A stretch of 64,000 nucleotides of DNA from Colwellia sp. PAMC 21821 (lineage in GTDB: Bacteria > Pseudomonadota > Gammaproteobacteria > Enterobacterales > Alteromonadaceae): NCBI RefSeq assembly GCF_002077175.1, contig NZ_CP014943.1, positions 558,001-622,000 on the forward strand, written 5' to 3'. Positions 7,552 to 17,311 of the stretch are shown piece by piece. The notes under the pieces are model-generated. The model was not told the DNA's origin and did no database searches. It saw only the letters and a list, made by a program, of their open reading frames with translations. The position numbers and the translations under genes are program-made. Position 1 is the first letter of the stretch. Every line of letters starts with the position of its first letter.

Positions 7552-10500
7552 ATGTCGATGTTGATGAAAACCTTTCGCGGTGCGCCAGCACTATCTGATT
7601 TTAGAGTAAACAAGCTATTAAATCAGTGTTCTGAGCTGCAATTGCCTGTCACGGATATCTATGCTGAATTTACCCATTTCGCTCATGTTTCAGCAGATTT
7701 AGACGTTGAAGAAGCCTCGGTTTTACAGCAACTTCTTAAGTATGGCCCTACAATTGAAGAACATGACCCCGTTGGGCAGTTTTTATTAGTAACACCACGA
7801 CCTGGCACGATATCTCCTTGGTCATCAAAATCTACCGACATTGCTAACAACTGTGGTTTAAGTAAGGTTATTCGCCTAGAGCGCGGCTTAGCTTACTACG
7901 TCAGCACCGAAAACAGTGCAGCATTAACGCCAGCGCAACAATCGACATTAAATAATTTGATTCATGATCGCATGATGGAATCAATTTTCACTGACATCAA
8001 TGAAGCCAGCGCACTTTTTGCGAGTGCAGAGCCTGGTGAACTTACCAGTATTGACATTGAACACGGCGGCAAAAACGCATTAGTACAAGCCAACATTGAA
8101 CTAGGGCTTGCGCTAGCAGAAGATGAAGTAAATTATTTATTTGAAAACTTCAGTAAACTTGGCCGTAATCCGCACGACATTGAGCTTTACATGTTTGCCC
8201 AAGCAAACTCTGAGCATTGTCGTCATAAAATATTTAACGCCGACTGGACTATCGACGGTGTAAAACAGCCGAAATCGCTATTCAAAATGATCCGCAATAC
8301 CCATGAAGTAAACCCTGACTTTGTATTAAGTGCTTATAAAGACAACGCTGCGGTTATGGTAGGTAACAAAGGCGGCCGTTTCTTCCCAAATCCTGAAACA
8401 AATGTTTATGGTTATCACCATGAAGACATTCAAATTTTAATGAAAGTTGAAACCCACAACCACCCTACTGCTATTTCTCCTTACCCAGGCGCTGCAACGG
8501 GCTCAGGTGGTGAAATTCGTGACGAAGGCGCAACCGGTATTGGTTCAAAACCTAAAGCAGGCTTAGTAGGATTTTCAGTTTCAAACTTACGTATACCGGG
8601 TTTTGAACAGCCATGGGAAACTGACTTTGGCAAACCAAATCGTATCGTTTCAGCCTTAGATATTATGACGGAAGGTCCATTAGGTGGCGCAGCGTTTAAT
8701 AATGAATTTGGTCGCCCAGCTATTTTAGGTTATTTCCGTACCTACGAAGAACAAGTTAACTCGTTTAATGGCAGTGAAGTGCGTGGTTATCACAAGCCGA
8801 TTATGTTGGCGGGTGGTTTAGGTAATATTCGTGACGAGCACGTACAAAAACGTGAAATTGTTGTTGGCGCTAACTTAATTGCCCTTGGCGGTCCTGCAAT
8901 GAACATTGGTTTAGGTGGCGGTGCTGCTTCTTCAATGGCATCAGGTCAATCGGCTGAGAGTTTAGATTTTGCTTCCGTACAACGTGAAAATCCTGAAATG
9001 GAACGTCGTTGCCAAGAAGTTATTGATAAGTGTTGGCAGTTAGGCGAAGAAAACCCTATAGCTTTCATTCATGACGTTGGCGCGGGTGGGTTATCAAATG
9101 CCTTTCCTGAGCTAGTTTCAGATGGCGGCCGTGGTGGTGTTTTTGAACTGCGTAACGTACCTAATGATGAACGTAGCATGGCGCCTCATGAAATCTGGTG
9201 TAACGAATCTCAAGAACGTTATGTTATTGCTGTATCAGATAAAAACTTAGCGACGTTCGAACAAATATGTCTTCGTGAACGTGCACCATTTTCTGTTGTT
9301 GGTCGTGCAACTGAAGAAGAGCACTTAACCGTTACTGACTCACATTTTGCCGGAAACGATAAGTTAGCTACGCCGATTGATTTGCCACTTGAAGTATTAT
9401 TAGGCAAAACGCCTAAAATATTCAAAGACGTTGAAACAAAAGTAGCCACTGGCGATAACTTTAGCGTTGCCGATATCACGTTAACTGATGCCGCAGAGCG
9501 TATTTTATCTTTGCCGACTGTTGCAGAAAAAACCTTCTTAATCACCATTGGTGACCGCTCGGTAACGGGTATGGTTAATCGCGACCAAATGGTTGGCCCT
9601 TGGCAAGTACCTGTCGCCGATTGTGGTGTTACCGCATCAGCGCTTGATTCATACCACGGCGAAGCTATGTCGTTGGGTGAACGTACACCGGTTGCCTTAT
9701 TAAACTTTGGTGCTTCAGCACGTTTAGCCGTAGCAGAGTCATTAACCAATATAGCCGGTACTGATATTGCTGGTCCTGACGGTGATAGATTAAACCGAAT
9801 CAAACTTTCAGCAAACTGGATGTCACCTGCGGGTCATCCTGGTGAAGATGCCGGTTTATACGAAGCGGTTAAAGCGATTGGTGAAGAACTTTGTCCAGCG
9901 CTTGGTTTAACGATTCCGGTTGGTAAAGACTCGATGTCAATGCGCACACAATGGGATGAAAATGGCGAACAGAAATCGGTAACCTCACCTATGTCGTTAA
10001 TTATCACCGCTTTTGGTGTTGTTGAAGACATTCGTAAAACCGTAACACCTGAATTAAGAATTGATCAAGGTGAGACTCGCATCGTTGCCATTGATTTATC
10101 TAAAGGCAAACAGCGTTTAGGTGGTTCATGTTTAGCACAAGTTTATAAACAGCTTGGTAATGAAACCCCTGACGTGGATTGTCCTGAAACCTTAAAAGGT
10201 TTCTTCAATGCCATGCAAACATTAGTGCGTGATGAAAAACTGATTGCTTATCATGATATTTCTGACGGCGGTTTATTCACCACAGTTGTAGAAATGGCAT
10301 TTGCTGGGCATACCGGTGTTGATATTGATTTAAGCAAACTGACTTCAGCATCAGGCAACGATGTTGATGTATTGTTTAATGAAGAACTTGGCGCAGTAAT
10401 TCAAATTCGTGAAAGTGATGTTGACGCTATCCACACCGTTTTTGCTGAATTTGGTATTGAAGATTGTTGCACTGATATTGGCCGTATTAATAACGAAGAT

Positions 10501-11514
10501 ACTATCCGCTTTAGCCGAGATGGCGAAGTGGTGTTAGAAAATTCTCGTACTTATTACCGTACTACTTGGGCACAAACCACCCATAAAATGCAGTCATTAC
10601 GAGACAATCCAGAATGTGCTCAACAAGAGCATGATGTTAAATTTGACACTGAAGACCCAGGTTTAAGTGCTGATTTAAGTTTTGATATCAATGAAGATAT
10701 TGTGGCTGATTTAATGGCAAAAGATGCACAGCATGGTACTAATCCTCGCATTGCTATTTTACGTGAACAAGGGGTTAACTCCCATGTAGAAATGGCAGCA
10801 GCATTTGACCGTGCAGGCTTTGTTGCTATTGACGTACACATGTCAGACATTTTATCTGGCCGTACTGATTTAGCTGACTTTAATGGTTTAGTGGCTTGTG
10901 GTGGTTTCTCATACGGCGATGTACTTGGTGCTGGTGAAGGTTGGGCAAAATCAATATTGTTCAACAAAGATGCTAAAGCCATGTTCAAAACCTTCTTCGA
11001 ACGTGAAGATACTTTCTCGTTAGGTGTGTGTAACGGCTGTCAAATGTTGTCAAACCTAAAAGAAATTATCCCAGGTTCAGAAGCTTGGCCGCGCTTTGTA
11101 CAAAACAAATCAGAGCGATTTGAAGCACGTTTTAGTTTGGTTGAAATTCAAGAAACGCCGTCTATCTTCTTTGATGGTATGGCTGGCTCACGTATGCCAA
11201 TCGCTGTTTCACATGGTGAAGGTCGAGCGGAATTCAGCTCTGACGACGCTATTGATAATACGAATGAGTCTGGCACAGTCGCCATGCGTTTTGTTGATAA
11301 CTATGGTCATATTACTGAAACTTACCCGGCTAACCCGAACGGTTCGCCTGACGGTATTACAGCACTAACCACAACAGATGGCCGAGTGACTATTATGATG
11401 CCGCATCCTGAACGTGTATTCCGCACGGTTGCAAACTCATGGCACCCTGACGAATGGCAAGAAGATTCACCTTGGGTTCGTATGTTTAGAAACGCACGTA
11501 AGTTTATAGGTTAA
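7552..11514 (+). CDS. purL: Phosphoribosylformylglycinamidine synthase, large single-chain form
   Basis: Fourth step of purine synthesis: FGAR + glutamine + ATP to FGAM. At 1320 residues it is the long proteobacterial PurL (E. coli about 1295). An N-terminal domain is followed by two AIR-synthase-like halves (motifs [21 protein letters not shown] and later [20 protein letters not shown]) and a C-terminal glutamine amidotransferase with the nucleophile C1160 in LGVCNGCQM and a distal PHPERVFR histidine. It is transcribed alone, divergent from mltF, and closes with a bidirectional terminator. Confidence 0.97.
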   Translation: MSMLMKTFRGAPALSDFRVNKLLNQCSELQLPVTDIYAEFTHFAHVSADLDVEEASVLQQLLKYGPTIEEHDPVGQFLLVTPRPGTISPWSSKSTDIANNCGLSKVIRLERGLAYYVSTENSAALTPAQQSTLNNLIHDRMMESIFTDINEASALFASAEPGELTSIDIEHGGKNALVQANIELGLALAEDEVNYLFENFSKLGRNPHDIELYMFAQANSEHCRHKIFNADWTIDGVKQPKSLFKMIRNTHEVNPDFVLSAYKDNAAVMVGNKGGRFFPNPETNVYGYHHEDIQILMKVETHNHPTAISPYPGAATGSGGEIRDEGATGIGSKPKAGLVGFSVSNLRIPGFEQPWETDFGKPNRIVSALDIMTEGPLGGAAFNNEFGRPAILGYFRTYEEQVNSFNGSEVRGYHKPIMLAGGLGNIRDEHVQKREIVVGANLIALGGPAMNIGLGGGAASSMASGQSAESLDFASVQRENPEMERRCQEVIDKCWQLGEENPIAFIHDVGAGGLSNAFPELVSDGGRGGVFELRNVPNDERSMAPHEIWCNESQERYVIAVSDKNLATFEQICLRERAPFSVVGRATEEEHLTVTDSHFAGNDKLATPIDLPLEVLLGKTPKIFKDVETKVATGDNFSVADITLTDAAERILSLPTVAEKTFLITIGDRSVTGMVNRDQMVGPWQVPVADCGVTASALDSYHGEAMSLGERTPVALLNFGASARLAVAESLTNIAGTDIAGPDGDRLNRIKLSANWMSPAGHPGEDAGLYEAVKAIGEELCPALGLTIPVGKDSMSMRTQWDENGEQKSVTSPMSLIITAFGVVEDIRKTVTPELRIDQGETRIVAIDLSKGKQRLGGSCLAQVYKQLGNETPDVDCPETLKGFFNAMQTLVRDEKLIAYHDISDGGLFTTVVEMAFAGHTGVDIDLSKLTSASGNDVDVLFNEELGAVIQIRESDVDAIHTVFAEFGIEDCCTDIGRINNEDTIRFSRDGEVVLENSRTYYRTTWAQTTHKMQSLRDNPECAQQEHDVKFDTEDPGLSADLSFDINEDIVADLMAKDAQHGTNPRIAILREQGVNSHVEMAAAFDRAGFVAIDVHMSDILSGRTDLADFNGLVACGGFSYGDVLGAGEGWAKSILFNKDAKAMFKTFFEREDTFSLGVCNGCQMLSNLKEIIPGSEAWPRFVQNKSERFEARFSLVEIQETPSIFFDGMAGSRMPIAVSHGEGRAEFSSDDAIDNTNESGTVAMRFVDNYGHITETYPANPNGSPDGITALTTTDGRVTIMMPHPERVFRTVANSWHPDEWQEDSPWVRMFRNARKFIG

Positions 11515-11557
11515 GCTCACAGGCTTATTGCAGGAATAAGTTACTGTGTGTCATCAG

Positions 11558-11582
11558 AAAAAGCGCCTTTTGGCGCTTTTTT
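11558..11582. terminator. Bidirectional terminator between purL and the Usp gene
   Basis: AAAAAGCGCC (11558-11567) pairs with GGCGCTTTTT (11572-11581) around TTTT. The A-tract/T-tract flanks make it work for both purL (plus) and the convergent universal stress gene (minus). Confidence 0.92.
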
Positions 11583-11597
11583 CTTATGGCAAAAAAA

Positions 11598-12470
11598 TTA
11601 ATTGCATACATTCGCTTTTAAAATAAGTGCATCACATGAAAGCCCATCAATCACATAATCTGTAGAATGCCCTTTAAGTAAATCAATTAAACCATGATGT
11701 TCACCTGCACCTAAAGTAACAATGTCAGCATTATATTTTTTCGCTTCATGCGGAATAACAAATTCCGGCAAGCCGGGCTCAACGTGCATATGATCTTGCT
11801 CTACATCAAAGTTAGATGCAGAGCTTTGTAAATGACGCCAGTGCTGTTGTAATGGCTCTTCAACCCCTTCCTCAAGTAAGCGATCTTCTAACGAAATACT
11901 CGGTTGCTCTTGATAACAGTTAATTAAATGAACTTCGCTGTTTAAAAGTGCCGCTAAATAACGACTTTCCTCAATCATAAACTGGTTCAATTTTTGGTGT
12001 TTATCTGTTGACTCTTCTGTTTCTAATGCCGCTAAAATATTGCCTCTATCCGGCCATTGTGTTTTACCAACGAGCAAGAGGTTAGTATTACCTTCTCGCA
12101 ATAAATAATGGTTATCAGACCAAGATAAACCCCAACGAAAATGTGCGGCATGTATGTCTTTAATTAATAAATCATAACGGTGATTAGCCACTTCTGCCAA
12201 TACATCTTGGTGAGAAAATGGAGCTGAACAATATTTTATATTGATATCAATTGCCAATTTTTCTAGATTATGTCCATTTAACAAGGCTGAGCTTGTCGTC
12301 TTTTGTTGATAAATTAGCTCAAGATGCTGCTCTATTTCTTTATCATGCTTATTGGCTATGATAGTTAAATTCGCTTTAGCACTGTGTGCAATCCTCAACG
12401 CTTTCAGCAATAAGGTTTGATTTAGGCCGATATCCTCAGCAATCACTAAAATATTTTTAAAGTTTTTCAT
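11598..12470 (-). CDS. Tandem universal stress protein, UspE-like
   Basis: 290 residues made of two Usp domains (about 1-145 and 150-290). The first begins KNFKNILVIAEDIGLNQTLL, the usual opening of UspE, and the second ends ADIVTLGAGEHHGLIDLLKGHSTDYVIDGLSCDALIL, the Usp C-terminal strand-loop. UspE of E. coli is about 316 residues and protects under stationary phase and DNA damage. AAGG lies 7 bases before the ATG. It converges on purL. Which Usp subfamily is not certain. Confidence 0.8.
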   Translation of the reverse strand: MKNFKNILVIAEDIGLNQTLLLKALRIAHSAKANLTIIANKHDKEIEQHLELIYQQKTTSSALLNGHNLEKLAIDINIKYCSAPFSHQDVLAEVANHRYDLLIKDIHAAHFRWGLSWSDNHYLLREGNTNLLLVGKTQWPDRGNILAALETEESTDKHQKLNQFMIEESRYLAALLNSEVHLINCYQEQPSISLEDRLLEEGVEEPLQQHWRHLQSSASNFDVEQDHMHVEPGLPEFVIPHEAKKYNADIVTLGAGEHHGLIDLLKGHSTDYVIDGLSCDALILKANVCN

Positions 12471-12781
12471 CTTAAAACCTTATTTATCCCTAAGTAGCTC
12501 GCCCAATAATTTTAGTCCATTTAAATCGCTTCGTAGAAAATTATCTTATCATCCAACAAAAAATAATTTAAAAATTTTAATATTCTGTAAATAATCAAAC
12601 ACAAAATATTATAAATGTCTGAAATAAAATACTTTTAACACCTCACTATTTATCACAGTCGTAAGTTTATAAACTAAACCTCTTACATATACTATTTAGG
12701 AATAAAAATTAACTTATATATTCCAGTTTAGTTAACTATACTCAGTGACTGATAATTACTTACTCCAAAAGAGCCTTGCCA
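12471..12781. other. Divergent AT-rich spacer
   Basis: About 310 very AT-rich bases between the Usp gene (minus) and the small membrane-protein gene (plus). It must hold both promoters, but no consensus boxes or clear inverted repeats could be assigned. Confidence 0.4.
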
Positions 12782-13057
12782 ATGAAAACTGCGACGCCGT
12801 TAAAACCTCTCGATTTACAGAGCATGATGATTGCAGCCTATGTATGGTTACGGATCACGTTGAGCTACTTTGTTGTTGGTGCTGTTATCACAACCCTAAT
12901 ATCTGCTTATATACAAGCGACTAACTTACCCGTTATTAGCCTAATTATGACCATTTTTCTTTGTCTTGGCGTTTACAAAGCGGAGGCTACACGCCGGTTT
13001 ACCGGTCTGAACAACTATTTCATTCAGTTATCTAATCAAAAACATCAAGATTACTAA
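12782..13057 (+). CDS. Small two-span membrane protein, unrecognised
   Basis: 91 residues with two hydrophobic segments (around ITLSYFVVGAVITTLISAYI and LPVISLIMTIFLCLGVY) joined by a short loop, then a polar tail ending NQKHQDY; probably an inner-membrane hairpin. The frame also has a TTG six bases upstream, but AAGAG at 12769-12773 is only 2 bases from it and 8 from the ATG at 12782, so the ATG is chosen. Divergent from the Usp gene. No family recognised. Confidence 0.6.
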   Translation: MKTATPLKPLDLQSMMIAAYVWLRITLSYFVVGAVITTLISAYIQATNLPVISLIMTIFLCLGVYKAEATRRFTGLNNYFIQLSNQKHQDY

Positions 13058-13121
13058 GTCAGTATCCTCCCTGTATTTAGTCCAGTTGTTTCATGGTGTT
13101 ATTTCTACATAAGCTTGCCTT

Positions 13122-13850
13122 ATGCCTAACTTTATCGATAAGCTAGAAAGAAATAATGTAAGAGCAACAAGTATTATGAAAGCCCATGATTCATCGCCTT
13201 TAAGCGATTATATTGAATATCCAAGCGACGAAATGTTACAGCGTTCTGCTGATTTTTATGAAAATATTAAACGCCGCCATAGTGTCCGCAGTTTTAGTAA
13301 CCGCCCGGTTGCAAAGCGCATTATTGAAAACTGTATAAAAGCCGCTGGAACCGCGCCAAGCGGAGCTAATCATCAACCTTGGCATTTTGTCGCCATCAGT
13401 AGTCACGAAGTAAAAAAACAAATTCGCCAGCAAGCAGAAATTCACGAAAGTAACTTTTATCAAGGTCGCGGTAGTGATGAATGGCTAGATGCGTTAAAAC
13501 CTTTAGGTACAGATGCTAATAAACCTTACTTAGAGCACGCGCCATGGTTAATTGCTGTTTTTAGTGAGAAAAAGGGTGGCATTGCTGTCGAAGATAAAAA
13601 CACCAATTACTACGTACATGAGTCGGTGGGTATCGCTACCGGCTTTTTAATTAATGCGTTGCATTCAAGCGGCCTAGTAACGTTAACCCATACACCAAAG
13701 CCTATGTCTTTTTTAACAAAAGTATGTGACCGTGATGAAAATAGTCGCCCTTATATGCTGATCATTGCCGGTTATCCGAGTGAAGACGCGACAGTGCCAC
13801 ATCACGCCATGAGCAAGAAAAAGCTTGAGGATATTGCGACATTTTTGTAA
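13122..13850 (+). CDS. Iodotyrosine deiodinase-like nitroreductase
   Basis: 242-residue FMN nitroreductase-fold protein. RRHSVRSFS (51-59) and GTAPSGANHQPWHF (76-89) are the flavin-binding motifs, and GYPSEDATVPHHAMSK closes the fold. By recall of the human iodotyrosine deiodinase (IYD) sequence, the match runs over most of the length, and the lid triad that grips the zwitterion of iodotyrosine (human E157/Y161/K182) aligns with E109, Y113 and K134, with identical spacing (4 and 21). This points to reductive dehalogenation of halotyrosines rather than general nitroreduction. An in-frame ATG at 13176 is an alternative start. It stands alone, followed by a terminator. Confidence 0.75.
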   Translation: MPNFIDKLERNNVRATSIMKAHDSSPLSDYIEYPSDEMLQRSADFYENIKRRHSVRSFSNRPVAKRIIENCIKAAGTAPSGANHQPWHFVAISSHEVKKQIRQQAEIHESNFYQGRGSDEWLDALKPLGTDANKPYLEHAPWLIAVFSEKKGGIAVEDKNTNYYVHESVGIATGFLINALHSSGLVTLTHTPKPMSFLTKVCDRDENSRPYMLIIAGYPSEDATVPHHAMSKKKLEDIATFL

Positions 13851-13867
13851 AGCAGATAATGAGCATT

Positions 13868-13907
13868 AAGCTACGTTGCAGCACTACGTGTCAAACGTAG
13901 CTTTTTA
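13868..13907 (+). terminator. Terminator of the deiodinase-like gene
   Basis: AAGCTACGTT (13868-13877) pairs with AACGTAGCTT (13894-13903) around a 16-base loop, then a T-run. It lies just past the stop at 13850. Confidence 0.75.
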
Positions 13908-13908
13908 G

Positions 13909-13940
13909 CTTTTTATCTTTTTATCTTTTTATCTTTTTAT
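13909..13940. repeat. Four tandem copies of CTTTTTAT
   Basis: An 8-bp unit repeated four times (13909-13940). Its right end covers the stop codon of the minus-strand gene at 13937, so repeat-number change would leave that protein intact. Confidence 0.8.
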
Positions 13941-14149
13941 AATACAAAGTCTAAAGCGATATTTGTGCAACCTTTTGCACAAAATAAACCTGTGGTTTTT
14001 TTATCTTCTGGCAAAGTAACTCTAATAGGTGTTCCGCACTGCTTACAAGCAATGTCTCGGCCCGCCAGCACTTTTTTTATTAACGCTTTTTGATCATTAA
14101 ATGACTTAGCGCTAACATTTTTAAGACGGTCAAACTGTTGAACATCCAT
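13937..14149 (-). CDS. Small zinc-knuckle-like protein
   Basis: 70 residues with two cysteine pairs, CKQCG and CAKGC, about 22 residues apart, consistent with a zinc ribbon; the N-terminal half looks helical. The start has GAGGAAT 5 bases upstream. It begins 20 bases after the RraB-like gene on the same strand, so the two are probably co-transcribed, which may connect it with RNA metabolism, but its function is unknown. Confidence 0.65.
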   Translation of the reverse strand: MDVQQFDRLKNVSAKSFNDQKALIKKVLAGRDIACKQCGTPIRVTLPEDKKTTGLFCAKGCTNIALDFVL

Positions 14150-14169
14150 AGTATTCCTCTATTTTTCTA

Positions 14170-14523
14170 TTACTTTGTATTACTGTTATCAACACAGTAC
14201 CAACCGTCATATTTACCTGAAAATGGTGAGGCACTTGAGGTTAATAACTCTTGATAAGCGGCTATATTTTCATAGCTTGCTGACATAAATGGATAGGCTG
14301 TAATTTCCCAAGGAAAAGCGTCATCGCCTTGATAAGGGCAAAATGAAAGTTTTTGATTATTTTCTAATAACAATTGACCAAACTTTAATGCCTGCTCCTG
14401 ATCAGAAAAAATAACCGAAAATTCAAATTCTCTCTCTAGCGTTAAATCATCGCCCGCTGCTAACATTTCCCATAATGCGTTACCGACATTGTCGAGTGGA
14501 AACAATTCTTCATTACGTTGCAT
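14170..14523 (-). CDS. RraB-family (RNase E inhibitor-like) protein
   Basis: 117 residues. DNVGNALWEMLAAGDDL, followed by REFEFSVIFSDQEQALKFGQLLL, is the beta-alpha-beta core of the RraB fold (PF06877), and the second half repeats a similar strand pattern. E. coli RraB binds RNase E and alters which transcripts it cuts. The acidic N-terminus of E. coli RraB is absent here, so this is called family level only. GAGGA precedes the ATG by 9 bases. Upstream of a 70-residue zinc-knuckle protein, same strand. Confidence 0.65.
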   Translation of the reverse strand: MQRNEELFPLDNVGNALWEMLAAGDDLTLEREFEFSVIFSDQEQALKFGQLLLENNQKLSFCPYQGDDAFPWEITAYPFMSASYENIAAYQELLTSSASPFSGKYDGWYCVDNSNTK

Positions 14524-14735
14524 TTTTTATATTCCTCAGTTTTATTAACGCACATTTTATCGTTGTCTTAAGTTAAAAACTACGCTCAATTTAACTTAAT
14601 TAAGCTTAATTAAACCAATACTAAAATTTTATCTGTTATTTTATCTCACTAATATTACGCGTTGCCTTCAGATACGCCAATTTAGGCAATAAATTTGTTA
14701 AACTACCTGATATAAGTTTATTAAGTAGATTTGTT

Positions 14736-15608
14736 TTGAAAAAATTTGAATGTCATATCAATATTGATCGCACAATAAGTATAGTGGAAGCGCTACAAAT
14801 TCAATGTGACTTAACGGTCGGTGAAATAAAAAAAGCGATAGATAAAGGTGCCTTATGGCATAGCAGAGGCAAAACAACGCAACGCTGCCGTCGGCTGAAA
14901 AAAAAGTTACATTTAGACGATAAACTGCATTTTTATTACGACGCAACGGTATTGTCGCAAATACCGACACCTGCAACATTGATAGCAGATTTAACTGATT
15001 ATAGTGTTTGGTATAAGCCTTATGGCATGTTGTCTCAAGGCTCTAAATGGAGTGATCACTGTACGATCACGCGCTGGGCACAAAAAAACTTACTGCCTGA
15101 ACGTGCGGTTTTTCCGGTTCATCGTCTTGATCGCGCTGCCACAGGTTTAATTTTAGTCGCCCATAGTAAAAACGCAGCGCGGGCGTTAAGTTTAATGTTT
15201 GAGCAACACCAAATAGAAAAAACCTATCACATTATTGTCCACGGCGATCATCAACAGCGACCGCAACCTGAAATAATTGACTCGGCGATTGATGAAAAGG
15301 CTGCTCGTAGCCACTTCCTAAACCTTGAATATAATCAAGAAAAGCATTTATCTTTAGTACAAGTAAACATTGAAACGGGTCGCAAACATCAAATACGTAT
15401 TCACGCAGCTAGCATCGGCTTACCCGTAGTGGGTGACAGGCTGCATGGAAGCGAAGCTGCGCTAAATAAAATCAATGCAACCAATGAGCAAGTCGATCTG
15501 CAGCTATGCGCCGTACAGCTAAAGTTTATCTGCCCAATAACACATGCAGAGCAAATATTTTCTCTACCCGAAGCGTTACGACCGCAGTTAGAAAAACTAA
15601 GCGAGTAG
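14736..15608 (+). CDS. RluA-family RNA pseudouridine synthase
   Basis: Isomerises uridine to pseudouridine in rRNA or tRNA. 290 residues: a short N-terminal part that resembles an S4-type RNA-binding segment (about 10-75), then the catalytic domain with VHRLDRAATGLILV, catalytic aspartate D132, and GRKHQIRIHAASIGLPVVGD. The start is TTG; no in-frame ATG lies near, and the upstream ribosome site is weak, so the exact start is uncertain. The target uridine cannot be told. It stands alone between two AT-rich spacers. Confidence 0.85.
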   Translation: MKKFECHINIDRTISIVEALQIQCDLTVGEIKKAIDKGALWHSRGKTTQRCRRLKKKLHLDDKLHFYYDATVLSQIPTPATLIADLTDYSVWYKPYGMLSQGSKWSDHCTITRWAQKNLLPERAVFPVHRLDRAATGLILVAHSKNAARALSLMFEQHQIEKTYHIIVHGDHQQRPQPEIIDSAIDEKAARSHFLNLEYNQEKHLSLVQVNIETGRKHQIRIHAASIGLPVVGDRLHGSEAALNKINATNEQVDLQLCAVQLKFICPITHAEQIFSLPEALRPQLEKLSE

Positions 15609-15618
15609 TGCGATCTTT

Positions 15619-15765
15619 GCTGCCAATTTGATTAATAGCCATTTGATTAATTAAGTGTTCTACTTTTTCATGAGGAAAAATGGATCATGACAAGGCATAA
15701 ACTTAGTCAGTAGTTATTCATTTTAGTCATTAAAAATGAGCAGCTAATTAAGTAACTTTGTATAA
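15619..15765. repeat. Miniature repeat, copy A
   Basis: About 147 bases that match the copies at 19640-19715 and 19978-20144: shared blocks include CCAATTTGATT, GAGGAAAAATGGAT, AAGGCATAAA, GTCAGTAGTTAT and AAAAATGAG followed by CTAATTAA. Its left end is imperfect (CCAATTTGATTAAT followed by a second ATTTGATTAATTAA). Relative to 19978-20144 it lacks about 32 internal bases. Non-coding. Confidence 0.8.
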
Positions 15766-15799
15766 CTAGTTTGCTAATGTAAAAAACCCTAGAAAGTAA

Positions 15800-15828
15800 A
15801 ACAGCGAGCATAAGCTCACTGTTTTTTT
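15800..15828 (+). terminator. Terminator facing right after the pseudouridine synthase
   Basis: ACAGCGAGC (15801-15809) pairs with GCTCACTGT (15814-15822) with one C/A mismatch, followed by a run of seven T. It lies 190 bases after the pseudouridine synthase stop, beyond the miniature repeat. Confidence 0.75.
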
Positions 15829-15860
15829 ATTTTCAGGTCATAAAGTTAACGAAAGCTAGC

Positions 15861-15900
15861 TAACTAAATTAACTAAATTAACTAAATTAACTAAATTAAC
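15861..15900. repeat. Tandem TAACTAAAT repeat over the dapA stop
   Basis: Four and a half copies of the 9-bp unit TAACTAAAT. The dapA stop codon (15896-15898, minus strand) sits inside the last unit, and every unit repeats that stop in the same frame because the period is a multiple of three. Confidence 0.85.
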
Positions 15901-16804
15901 AACAATATTTGAAGTCATCATCAGCCATTAACATCAGTTTATCGCCAACAATCTCATCCTTAGCCAATTCAGCAAGCAGCGCTAAACCTTGTTCACGCTG
16001 AATTTTAGTTAATGCTTGGTAAGGCATTCTGAATATAGGAGCAACAGCACCTGTCATCATCAGTGCTGTATTAATGGCAATTGGGTTTGGTTCACAGAAA
16101 AGCCATTCCATTAACGGTTGCATACGTTGCTGTAAGCTATCATTAGGTGCATCCATCAACTGTCTCATCAAACTTGGGACAATGTTCGATGTTACAGAAA
16201 TAACACCGTGAGAACCGTGCTGATGACGCCCTGCTGCACTTTCGTCGTCGTTACCTGACCAACAAGCAATGCCTCGTTCTTCATAATAAGCTATACGGTC
16301 ATTACCGGTGCACTCTTTCACACCAATAAAGTTTTTATGTTTTGATAGTGGCTCAATTAACTCTGGCGTTAAATCCTGCCCAGTGCGACTTGGCACGTTG
16401 TAAATAAAGGCAGGTCCAATATCAAACAACTTCTGAAAATGTGCATTGACACCCGCCGTTGAGCTACGACCGTAATAAGGATTAATTTGCAGTGTCGCAT
16501 CCATACCCGCGGCAAATCCATACTGCGTTGCTTTAATGGCTTCTCGGGTATTATTGCTACCAGTATTGCCAATAATCAGTAAATCTTTACCATGTTTGTG
16601 AACACTATGAGCGATAAGAATTAAATGCTCTTCCCAAGTAAGTAAGTGCCCTTCGCCAGTTGTACCACCAACAACAATACCATCAACACCTGCTTTAATT
16701 TGTTCAGCAACGAGTTGATCATAAGTATTAAAATCTATCTCGCCTTTGGCATTATATGGTGTTTTGATTGCCGTCATTAAACTGGCTGCTTTAAATTGCT
16801 TCAT
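15896..16804 (-). CDS. dapA: 4-hydroxy-tetrahydrodipicolinate synthase, plant-like type
   Basis: Condenses pyruvate with aspartate semialdehyde, committing carbon to lysine and diaminopimelate. 302 residues; T48/T49 in GGTTGEG, Y135 and R140 in YNVPSRTG, and the Schiff-base lysine K163 in GVKECTG are present. Unlike E. coli DapA, the whole chain follows the plant enzyme as recalled: TAIKTPY, GNTGSNNTREAI, QINPYYGRSS, NAHFQK, WSGNDDE, HGVISVTSNIVPSLMRQLM and EPNPIAINTAL. The frame runs up to a TTG at 16816, but the ATG at 16804 has GAGAG upstream. Not next to bamC, the usual proteobacterial partner. Confidence 0.88.
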   Translation of the reverse strand: MKQFKAASLMTAIKTPYNAKGEIDFNTYDQLVAEQIKAGVDGIVVGGTTGEGHLLTWEEHLILIAHSVHKHGKDLLIIGNTGSNNTREAIKATQYGFAAGMDATLQINPYYGRSSTAGVNAHFQKLFDIGPAFIYNVPSRTGQDLTPELIEPLSKHKNFIGVKECTGNDRIAYYEERGIACWSGNDDESAAGRHQHGSHGVISVTSNIVPSLMRQLMDAPNDSLQQRMQPLMEWLFCEPNPIAINTALMMTGAVAPIFRMPYQALTKIQREQGLALLAELAKDEIVGDKLMLMADDDFKYCC

Positions 16805-16880
16805 CCGAACTCTCAAAAAAATGATTAATGGAAACTGGTGATAAGGAGGCGGTTTTCTTAAGCGCCTTTGTTAAATAAGT

Positions 16881-17276
16881 TTAACTTAGCGCAATATTAT
16901 CAATAACTCGACGTAGGATAAACACTTCATTGCTCAAGATGTGTTGATATTCAAAAATTAAGCTATTTAATGTCAACACACGATAGGCGTGGTAATTTTC
17001 ATCATGCTCTAAATCAGCCGCATAATGTTCATCGTTGATGAATTCACTTTTACTAATAGTAAAATGAATATCTCCAACCAACCCCCAATCACCTGACTCA
17101 ACCGATTGCTCTGAAACAGTGCCATGGTCATCATGTTGTATAAAAGTAAACTCATAGCGGCCATCAGCTGATATTTCTGCAAACTCGGTAAACAAATAGC
17201 CTTCGTTGTCTCGTTCGCTGCGATACCATTTACCGAACAATAATGCTCGGTTGTACGATTGTATCTTCTTGGTCAT
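16881..17276 (-). CDS. Hypothetical cytoplasmic beta-rich protein
   Basis: 131 residues without signal peptide or membrane segment. The pattern LFGKWYRSERDNEGYLFTEFAEISADGRYEFTF (read in two halves) with alternating hydrophobic residues and a W-containing start resembles a small lipocalin-like or META-like barrel, but no family is recognised. It is acidic. It lies 35 bases after the solute-binding-like gene on the same strand and 77 bases before dapA, so it may share the transcript of the former. Confidence 0.6.
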   Translation of the reverse strand: MTKKIQSYNRALLFGKWYRSERDNEGYLFTEFAEISADGRYEFTFIQHDDHGTVSEQSVESGDWGLVGDIHFTISKSEFINDEHYAADLEHDENYHAYRVLTLNSLIFEYQHILSNEVFILRRVIDNIALS

Positions 17277-17311
17277 TTTATAAAACGTCTTATTAATTTA
17301 CGGGTATAAAG

